Below are positions 56,463-64,000 of a stretch of 64,000 bases of DNA, piece after piece. The notes beneath the pieces are model-generated. The model saw only the letters and a list, made by a program, of their open reading frames with translations, did no database searches and had not been told where the DNA came from. The DNA lies in contig JBBBDQ010000224.1 of NCBI GenBank assembly GCA_037127315.1, forward strand, positions 6,980,001-7,044,000, read 5' to 3'. This DNA is from Ascarosepion bandense (Eukaryota; Mollusca; Cephalopoda; Sepiida; Sepiidae). Numbering within the stretch: the first letter of the stretch is position 1; every line of letters begins with the position of its first letter. The translations under genes were made by a program, and so were the position numbers.

Positions 56463-57030
56463 GTAGGTCAGGAAAAACTGAACTACAAACTTATTTATTA
56501 TAAAGAATATATATTCTATTCATACAAATGTATAAAATCTTATCGACATTAAATAACCCATTGAGGTTGTAATGCCGTAAAACAAAATGAACTAAACCAA
56601 ACTTTCTGTCTTTGAAATGCTCCACGAGCACCAGTCTATTTCATCTCTCGTGTACAAATGAAGAAATAGACTTTGATCCCCTAAAAATGCTATACTTCAT
56701 CACAAAATAATAAGTTAATAGAATACAGTGGTCCTGTTTGCCTTCTATACGTCTATATACTGATGACAAAAGACCTATGCTGATGAAATAGATATTTATA
56801 TTAGCTATTAAAATCATCTAGAACAAAAAAGAGCAATATTTTTTTATCAGTTGTTCCAAGAAATAGTACTTTTTAATGTATTGCACTTTCATGTTGTCTA
56901 ATCCCATATAATATTGCTGATGGTCAACTAATAGTTATAATTGATTGTAAGAATAGCTGTGTTATAACATTTAGAAATCGTAGCTATTAAATGTTATTAT
57001 GAAAAACGTAGAAACCTTTGCCACTTAACA
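56463..57030. other. No recognised feature
   Basis: AT-rich spacer between inverted R1 copies. Confidence 0.5.
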
Positions 57031-57540
57031 AGTTTGAGTTTGAGTTTGAATTTTGTTTAACGGCATATCAATCTCCGTGGGTTATTTAATGCCAAAAAAG
57101 TAAGGTCTTAAGGTTGTTTTTTTCTTAAGATCGGTTATAGTGAGAAGGTTGATTTAGTCAGATTTTAAATGAAATTCTTTTTGTTTTTATTCGTTTTAAT
57201 TTTAGAAAACTGAAAATGTCTTTTAGTTTTCTGTTCAAAAATGTTTTGCTGAGAATTATTTTTTTTTCCTCTAAAAATGATTTCTGGTAATAAGTTTTTC
57301 TTCAAAAATGTATGTTTTCTCTAAAAGTCTATTTTTATGTATATATTTCTATAAAAGTCAATTTTTATACTTGCATATTGTTTTGAGCTCAGTTTGTGGG
57401 GTGGTTAATTATTTGCCCATAGCTGGATCCCTAAGAGGTGCTACCACTCCGGGTTAGGGTGGACCTGGAAACAACAGCAATTAAGAGGTGGTTTCATGCT
57501 CCTCACAACTTCCCAATCAGAGGCCTTGTTGCCAGATGCG
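57031..57540 (+). repeat. Interspersed repeat R1, copy 3
   Basis: Collinear over its whole length with 13479-13980: GAGTTTGAGTTTGA start, GAAGGTTGATTTAGTCAGAT, the TCTATAAAAGTC block, GGTGCTACCACTCCGGGTTA, GAGGCCTTGTTGCCAGATGC end. Confidence 0.85.
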
Positions 57541-57789
57541 TCACTAAACAAAAATGACACACATAACAGCTGAATATCAATACAAAGATTATATCAGATC
57601 ATTTCAAAAGATCATGCTCGATTTTCATTAATATAGAATGGCCGCCGCTTGACACTGGTGTTTGTTTTGAAGCTGAGTTATGATAGGTTCTAGATTGAAA
57701 ACGTGCATCAGTCAGTTGTGTGTCAAAACTTAAAACTTCGAAACGTTCTGCTCGCCATCATGGAGAATAAACCAAAAATTTCGATGAAA

Positions 57790-58200
57790 GTATCTGCTAA
57801 AATTTATCTTAACTGTATTTTGCCATTTGAAGAGACTTGGGTTCAGAAAAACAGTGGATTTTGGTAAATCAAAAAGGGGTCATTTTCCACCATGACAACG
57901 TTATACCACATGTTCCAAAATAGATCTTTTGATAGCTTAATGAATTGAAATAGGAAACCCTCTAGCATCCCGCATCCTCGATATTTCTTGGATTTGGTTC
58001 CTTTGGAATTTGATTTGCTCCCGTCTCGACAGAACAATTTAAATGAAAATAATGACTCTGTTCTTAGATAAGAAAATGGCATCAGCAAACGTTTAGGATG
58101 GTGGGTGACAGATCTTAAAAATTGGAGACTGCGAAATTGAATAATAAATGATTTTTGGAGTATGTAAAAATTTTGTTTTTCATTTTCAAATCGGGTCTGA
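57790..58200 (+). pseudogene. Mariner transposase C-terminal relic
   Basis: Plus strand: VNQKGVIFHHDNVIPHVPK (57864-57920) contains the HDN with the second catalytic Asp. A shifted frame then gives IPHPRYFLDLVPLEFDLLPS, a decayed 'PHPPYSPDLAPSDFHLF' block with the third catalytic Asp, then a NNLNENN stretch and a C-terminal WWVTDLKNW piece. At least two frameshifts; the first catalytic region is missing. Confidence 0.8.
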
Positions 58201-58835
58201 ACTTTGCAATTATCCAATAAAACAGAGTGAATACAAGTGTCACTTATTGATGTACGCGTAGTGCAGCCATTATCGGAACGGAAAGTAAGTTCAAATTATA
58301 CCTGAGGTCCTTGCGTTTGATTTCAAAAAAATTATTTTTGAAAAGTATGAAACCATCTTTTCGCCGTTTAACAAGAGGTTAATAACAGAATAAACCGGGC
58401 CCTCTAGCTTAGTTTGCCAAAATGGAATTCAAAACTCCGATGGGTGTGGGGCTAGCAACCGTACCAGCAACATCTGTCATGTTAAGGTTGTATCACAATA
58501 TAATCGAGATCACTGGGTGTCCCACTCATACTGAGTTGTCCGAAAAGTTAATGCCAATATTTGGTCGTTTATATCCAAACACGTTAAAACACGTTAGATT
58601 TATCGACAGATATAATATACTAAGATTTTTTATTGGAACACACTTCGAAATAACTCTTTAGAAAGAAAGTTTAAAATTACTTAATCTGTATCAATTTTGA
58701 ATCAATTTTGAATTCCTATGAAAATTGAAGATTTTAAGGCATATTTTAGTTACTTAATGCTTTTTCATTACCGTAAAGGCAAATTGCATTGGAAGTAAGA
58801 AATAAGATATTTGCTGTGTACGGTTTAGCTGACAG
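58201..58835. other. Spacer with an orphan 79-codon frame
   Basis: The plus frame at 58422-58661 (starting MEFKTPMGVGLATVPATSV) is free of low complexity, but I recognise no domain and see no splice context or homologue in the window. Left as an orphan. Confidence 0.35.
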
Positions 58836-58839
58836 AAAT

Positions 58840-59315
58840 TCACGGAAATGATTTGCTAAATTTAGAGTTGATGATTGATAAAGAAAGTTCAGGAAGACTT
58901 CCATTACAGATGACAACCAAATCAAGACATTGATTAAAAATAACACGCATTACACAACACTGGAATTTGTAGAAACACTAAAATAATCGAAATCCACCAC
59001 CTATGAGCACTCAGTGAATTTTGATTACTCAAATAAATACAATATTTGTGTACCACATGATCTGAGTAAAAATGTGTTGGATTGCATTTTTATCTGTGAT
59101 TTGCTGTATAAACACAATGAAAATGCACTCGTTCTTAAGCAAATTGTGATGGGTAATGAGAAATGAATTGCAACTAGACAAATTAAGGCAGCAGTTCAAG
59201 AAATACAACCAGAAATGGCGAACAGAAAATGTGTGGTTTTCCACCAGGAAAAAATATGTTTCATCAGACCTCACATTTCTTTGACAACCCGGAAAAACAT
59301 TTTCATAATAATAAC
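58840..59315 (+). pseudogene. Mariner transposase N-terminal/central relic with internal deletion
   Basis: Plus strand pieces in order: ITDDNQIKTLIKNNTHYT (DNA-binding linker region), SNKYNI, VPHDLSKNVL and RI-like codons, NENALVLKQIVMGNEK (the first catalytic Asp in 'TGDEKW' is Asn here, and the Trp codon is a stop), then IKAAVQEIQPEMANRKCVVF and HQ where HQDN is expected. About 60 residues between GNEK and IKAAV are missing. Both visible catalytic positions are mutated. Confidence 0.82.
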
Positions 59316-59379
59316 ACTATGAGTAACATTTTTAATAAATATACCCTTAAATTAAGCTGTAGCTGTACAAATCGCCTAC

Positions 59380-59872
59380 TCAATTACTTGTACCCTCTCA
59401 AACGTTCTACTCAATTACTTGTACCCTTTCAAACGTTCTACTCAATTACTTGTACCCTTTCAAACGTTCTACTCAATTACTTGTACCCTTTCAAACGTTC
59501 TACTCAATTACTTGTACCCTCTCAAACGTTCTACTCAATTACTTGTACCCTTTCAAACGTTCTACTCAATTACTTGTACCCTTTCAAACGTTCTACTCTC
59601 TTACTTGTACCCTCTCAAACGTTCTACTCAATTACTTGTACCCTTTCAAACGTTCTACTCAATTACTTGTACCCTTTCAAACGTTCTACTCTCTTACTTG
59701 TACCCTTTCAAACGTTCTACTCAATTACTTGTACCCTCTCAAACGTTCTACTCAATTACTTGTACCCTTTCAAACGTTCTACACAATTACTTGTACCCTT
59801 TCAAACGTTCTACTCACTTACTTGTACCCTCTCAAACGTTCTACTCAATTACTTGTACCCTTTCAAACGTTC
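59380..59872 (+). repeat. 31-bp minisatellite, 16 units
   Basis: Perfect 31-bp spacing: CTTGTACCC occurs at 59387 and every 31 bases to 59852. Unit variants are limited to CTC/TTC after ACCC and to CAATT/CTCTT/CACTT before ACTTG. All three plus frames are open across it (224, 156 and 152 codons) because the unit contains no stop in any phase. Confidence 0.97.
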
Positions 59873-60650
59873 ACAAAGAAATGGGATAAAAAGATTTTTT
59901 TAAATTAAATACTGCGTGACATTGTCATCTAGTTTGACTATTCCGTGTAAAAACGAAGGCTGAATTTTATCTTCAGTCACATAGAAATGTCAATTAACCA
60001 GTAGATGGAAGCAAAAATATGATGAAATACTAGAACAATGATAAAAAGTGTGAGACAAGAAAATTAATTCGGTACTTATAATTTGTGAATGCACTTGGAA
60101 CAAAGTGAAAAGCCCCAGAGACATTTTGGATGAATCAGAAATTCAAACATAACATCAATGCAGTCCAGACTACAGTTTTGCTGTGATCTGAGAGGATGCA
60201 TAGAAAAACACAAAAGAAACGTCATGTCATTCAGTTTACGAGGATAGACATCAGACATGCGAGGAAAATATGGAAATGCCAATTACAATAAAAATAACAA
60301 TGCCAATGGCTAACATTTCTCATTTTCTGATGAGTCTTAAATCTTAATTTAATGATCAAAAAGCTGCTTCCAAGTTCCAAGAATATAAAAAAATAAAAAA
60401 ACGATGTAAATTCTCCTAAGAACTTGTTAAATATTTGAGCTTAAAAGTTAACAAAATATTACAGTAATAATCTTAGATGGTTTGGTGCTTTTTCTATATA
60501 TTTAACGATTATTGATAAAATACATAGAATAATTTACTTTTTTACGAAGATATTCAACTTGTACAAATCTCAAGACCCAGTCGAATGAGAAGATTCCAAA
60601 GTAAGAGAGACTGTTTTTAAGGATATGTATCGAAGATAATAGTTAACTTT
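59873..60650. other. No recognised feature
   Basis: AT-rich. Confidence 0.5.
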
Positions 60651-60654
60651 AAAT

Positions 60655-60800
60655 TGTAGTGGTCAGGGAAGCATATTCTTGGGAGTCGGTTTCATAAGGC
60701 AGTGAAAGGTTATGGTCTTGACCTGGCATCTCGGATTTTCTCTCCTTCCCACTGCTGTAAAGTAGCTTCTCTGTGCTTTTTTATAAATATTTTTATGATA
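60655..60800 (+). repeat. Interspersed repeat R4, copy 2
   Basis: TGGTCTTGACCTGGCATCTC, CCACTGCTGTAA and GCTTTTTTATAAATATTTTT align with 51930-52105. Confidence 0.45.
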
Positions 60801-60985
60801 ATTGTTTTGATGAACTTTTCTCTATGAGATATAGACTTTATGATTTTACACGGAACTCTAGATTAGTGGCATAGTCTCGTCATTTTACTGTGACCGTAAG
60901 TTAGATGCTAAAAGTTTTTACAGTTTCTGAATCAACGCTTTTTTCTACTGAGAAAAAATCCGGGGGGAGTTTGTAAATTTAAAAT

Positions 60986-61202
60986 CTGGCTACAGCAGAG
61001 GTTAACAAAAACTTAGAAAGATGAGTTGAAGAGAAATAACTGATACTGAGGTATCTGGAAGTAGCATAACTTGTGGAACTAGACCAATCCACCCCTGTAA
61101 ACGGAAGTTTCAGTTAGAAATTACAATCACCTGAAGAAGGTTTGAGCGTGCAACAGCAGAAACGTCTTCAATATGGCAACATCAATGTAAATAGTGTAAA
61201 TA
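60986..61202 (+). mobile_element. Family F right-end fragment (copy 5)
   Basis: CTACAGCAGAGGTTAACAA, GAGAAATAACTGATACTGAG, CCTGAAGAAGGTTTGAGCGT, CAATATGGCAACATCAATG and the end GTGTAAATA match the right ends of copies 1 and 4; the left end is missing. Confidence 0.72.
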
Positions 61203-62529
61203 TGATCTGTAACTAGTTTAAGAATGTACAAATTAAAAGTTTAGAAATTTACAAAGTTTTACTTTTCGCCGAAGCAGACATTATACAAGTGAGTGTTATC
61301 GCCTATCTTCCCCTTCTTTCCCTTTTTAAAAGCACCTTTCGATATATATTTTCTTCTGACAATCTTCGCAATCAAACAGGTAAGTCCCATTGTTTATTTG
61401 AGTTACTGACAAGTCATGACATACGTGCTAACTTAGAAACTAGCAGAAATATAATAAAGTATTAATCAAGTATCCTCAATGTCAACAAAATAAACAATTA
61501 CCAGGTTAAGTACCACTTAACAACAGGAATTATGCAGACACAATACATATATTTCCTAACTTCTCTCAGCTGAACAAAAAGCAAAAGAAAATAATGATTA
61601 TAATAATATTGTTTTTAACTAACATAGTAACAATATTACTAATAATTTATTAAGAGAAAAATGTTTTAATGAACCTATCAGCGTAAATTTAAATTAATTT
61701 CTTTCCGATTTTTGCAGATCATTTTCAAAATCGAATACGAGTTGCCACGTGACACTTCCCATTGCCCACCTTTTCATTCACTTCGCTTCCGAAAATGCAC
61801 GCAGTTACACTAATCTTCTACTCTTTCTTTAATCAGCTCGCGGAAAAAATACCCACATTGAATGAACAGTTTCTCATTTTCTCTAATTTGCCATGAACAC
61901 CTGTGGTATTTCTGGTTCTTAAAAAAAAAGCTAGGGGCATAGAGGAGAGGAAATTGTCACTAAAACAATGTCTATATGTCTGTCCAGCTTGCCTCAAGAA
62001 ACTACAGGAATGTATCTTTGAAATACTTTGCCTCTGATGTAAAATGAATTTATTTTATTAGAAGTATTAATGTTTGTTTTAAAGTCGGAGAATATCAAGA
62101 TTCAAGCTAATATTGACTTTGGATAGATAGAAACAATATTGGTTACGCCGTTTTTTTGTTGTTTTTTTTTGTTTTTTTTTTTTTGTTTTTTTTGTTTATG
62201 AAAAAAGGAGAAAAAATTGCTAGAAAGTGAGTGGTCGACAAAAAATAAAATTAATTTTATTATGATCTGTTCTCTCCAGATTTCAAAACGGAGATATTGC
62301 CTTTGTATAATTCTGCATAATCTTCTTTATTTCTAAATGATATTTCGGCATAAGGATTGTTTAGTTAAGTTCTTCTAAAACAACTTCAAATAACTAAAAA
62401 AACGTTACTTGTGGGCTACCCTTGTCACACGTATTTCTGTAATTATCAATGAGAGATGAGTGATTGATAGATCAGCCTACGTTGCTGTTTACTTCATAGC
62501 TAAATGAAGAATAAATGAAGCCATATCTT

Positions 62530-62530
<1 letters not shown>
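61203..62530. other. AT-rich DNA, nothing recognised
   Basis: Poly-T with G interruptions at 62153-62196. No coding signal. Confidence 0.5.

Positions 62531-62533
<3 letters not shown>

Positions 62534-62577
<44 letters not shown>
62534..62577. repeat. (TA)n microsatellite before composite SINE
   Basis: TA array. Confidence 0.95.
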
Positions 62578-62579
<2 letters not shown>

Positions 62580-62581
62580 GG

Positions 62582-62845
62582 GATATGGCTGCATCCCGTT
62601 GAAACACCGGTTTTAGTACGATCATCAAAGTCGAACCTGGTCACTACCTCGATATGAAACCGATTGGGAAACCCAGGTACTATAACCTTGGGTGTTCGGT
62701 GGTGTAATGAATAATGACAGAGAATTGAAAATCGGAGAGCTGAGTTTCAATTGCAGTTGGGTTCGTTATATTCACTTATGCGCAAATACTCTTGAGAAAG
62801 ATTATAGACACACCACTCCGTGCAAGTTTTGGGTTAATAAGACAC
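62582..62845 (+). mobile_element. Composite 5S-tRNA SINE, copy B
   Basis: The 5S head reads CCCGTTGAAACACCGGTTTT, TACGATCATCAAAG, then a ~10-base gap in the A-box region, CGAACCTGGTCACTACCTCG, GATTGGGAAACCCAGGTAC. The body follows: GGTGTAATGAATAATGACAG, GAGCTGAGTTTCAATTGCAG, GGGTTCGTTATATTCACTTA, TTTTGGGTTAATAA. The junction is the same as in copy A. Confidence 0.82.
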
Positions 62846-62960
62846 GTATCACAAACCATTGTAATCTCAATGAAAATTTTAAACTCGAAAAATATTTTTG
62901 ACATTAAATAAACTGCAAATGGTTGATAAGCCTTAGAAAACCAATCTATCAATCATTATG

Positions 62961-62961
62961 C

Positions 62962-63022
<61 letters not shown>
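62961..63022. repeat. Compound (TG)n(GA)n microsatellite
   Basis: TG run then GA run, with GA-rich bases to about 63042. Confidence 0.95.
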
Positions 63023-63025
<3 letters not shown>

Positions 63026-63042
63026 TGGAGAGCGAGAGAGTG

Positions 63043-63639
63043 AATAACAAGAAAATAGAAATAAAAATAGATGAAGATAAGTGTATTTTTACCCTTTGTA
63101 AATTTTGGAAAATGTGTATATATTTTCAGAGAACTTCTTCTTGAAGCCTTATTTGTAATCATCGTGAGGTTTGGTTACTCAGAGCATAAAAAACATTTGT
63201 CAAATGAAAACTTTAGAATTATATTTTAATCACCCTGATTTCAAATCATCTTATTCTAAATAATTTGCCCATCGAAAATGTTTGTTTTAATATCTCCTCT
63301 GTCTCTTTAATTCTATGCCTAATGTTAGCCACAATCAAAAATGTCTCGCGCACACGCACAACAGAAAATCCCATTCAAATGGTGAATTAATCTTGTCTGC
63401 AAATGATGGCGATCGATACAAGCACGTGACAGTAAAACCAACAGTTGCAAAATTTCATGCTTGCCTAGGGACATGCGTTGGCAAAATTAAACCTTTCTTT
63501 ATTCTAATATTTTTCCCATCCTTTTGACTGCTGTTATGTTCTGATATTTGATTTTCTCTATCTGTGGTTCTCTCTATCTGAGAAGTGTTTTAACAAAGTG
63601 CGGAAAGGGCAACACATAAATCCGTGAACACATTGTAAA
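63043..63639. other. No recognised feature
   Basis: A 70-codon plus frame at 63315-63527 (starting MPNVSHNQKCLAHTHNRKSH) has no recognised motif. Confidence 0.4.
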
Positions 63640-64000
63640 AACGAAAGATATTTTTCAAACGTTAAGCAAAGTATTAAGAAACAGAAAAAAATCATTAGAA
63701 ACAAATAAAAATGTACTGAACTGTTATATAATATCAGTCCTCGTATATGGTACTAAATGCTGGCAATCCCCTCACAGATGAGGAGCTGTGAAGTGACAGA
63801 AATGTGCTCCTACAGAAGGGTATTAAGAATATCATAGACCGAACATGTGATTTTTAAATAAATCGGAAGTAAAATAACTCTTATAGGTATCATCAGAAAA
63901 AGAAAAGGGAAATCATCTAGAGTACGTGAGGAAAGGGGGCTCGAGTAATTGATATTCGCAGGACAGACTGAAAGAGAAAAACAACACATAAGCTACCTAG
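63640..64000 (+). mobile_element. LINE-A fragment 7, running off the right edge
   Basis: Plus frames: KSLETNKNVLNCYIISVLVY, GTKCW, a MCSYRRVLRIS-like piece, and RKGGSSN, matching the 'LET..RVL.CY..SVLLYG.ECW ... MLRIPW ... MR.EGL' order of the LINE-A C-terminal region. It is aligned with the start of LINE-A1 at 24395 and continues past the window. Confidence 0.75.

Noticed and set aside
59380..59872. CRISPR-like regular array
   Set aside because: Units are contiguous with no unique spacers, and the context is eukaryotic. It is a minisatellite.
59229..59908. Frames of 224, 156 and 152 codons as repeat proteins
   Set aside because: All three phases of a 31-bp minisatellite are open, and the peptides are the same in every frame; this is a property of the DNA repeat.

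Overview
This is an AT-rich, repeat-packed stretch of animal nuclear DNA, most likely from a cephalopod mollusc (octopus-like). That call rests on very many long (TA)n arrays that abut repeat ends, several tRNA-derived SINE families, decayed LINE and Penelope-type retroelements, mariner-type transposase remnants, and the absence of any compact gene arrangement. The species call is inference; no host gene here can be named.

Only one segment looks like a working host gene: positions 1-218 on the minus strand form an uninterrupted, GC-richer coding exon preceded by a clean splice acceptor (219-238). Its gene continues off the left edge. I found no further host exon in the other ~63.7 kb, so the rest is intron or intergenic DNA.

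The remainder is a layered graveyard of mobile DNA. 4.8-7.4 kb: two Penelope-like fragments, a candidate solo LTR and a long foldback element carrying a tRNA-like loop, separated by TA arrays. 9-16.5 kb: a long-TIR element, a mariner-type pseudogene, two medium-size unclassified repeats, a CR1/Jockey-like fragment and a Helitron-like element. 17-30 kb: SINEs, foldbacks and LINE 3' ends. 31-32.3 kb: a long polypyrimidine tract. 33-37 kb: a composite 5S-tRNA SINE and head-to-head LINE 3' ends. 39-47.5 kb: purine-rich DNA, a second composite SINE and long-TIR elements. 47.9-55.3 kb: two tRNA-SINE copies with a hammerhead-ribozyme-like tail, and a minisatellite cut by a Helitron-like insertion with no target duplication. 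56-60 kb: mariner remnants and a 31-bp minisatellite open in all three forward frames. The right edge enters another LINE copy.

The observations most worth following are (1) the hammerhead-like module in the SINE tail at 47965-47996 and its degenerate sister at 53425-53458, (2) composite SINEs with a 5S rRNA head joined to a tRNA-like body (three copies), (3) the textbook Helitron-style insertion at 54356-55081, and (4) a foldback family whose loop holds a class-II-tRNA-like sequence. Every element-encoded reading frame is broken; none is presented as functional.
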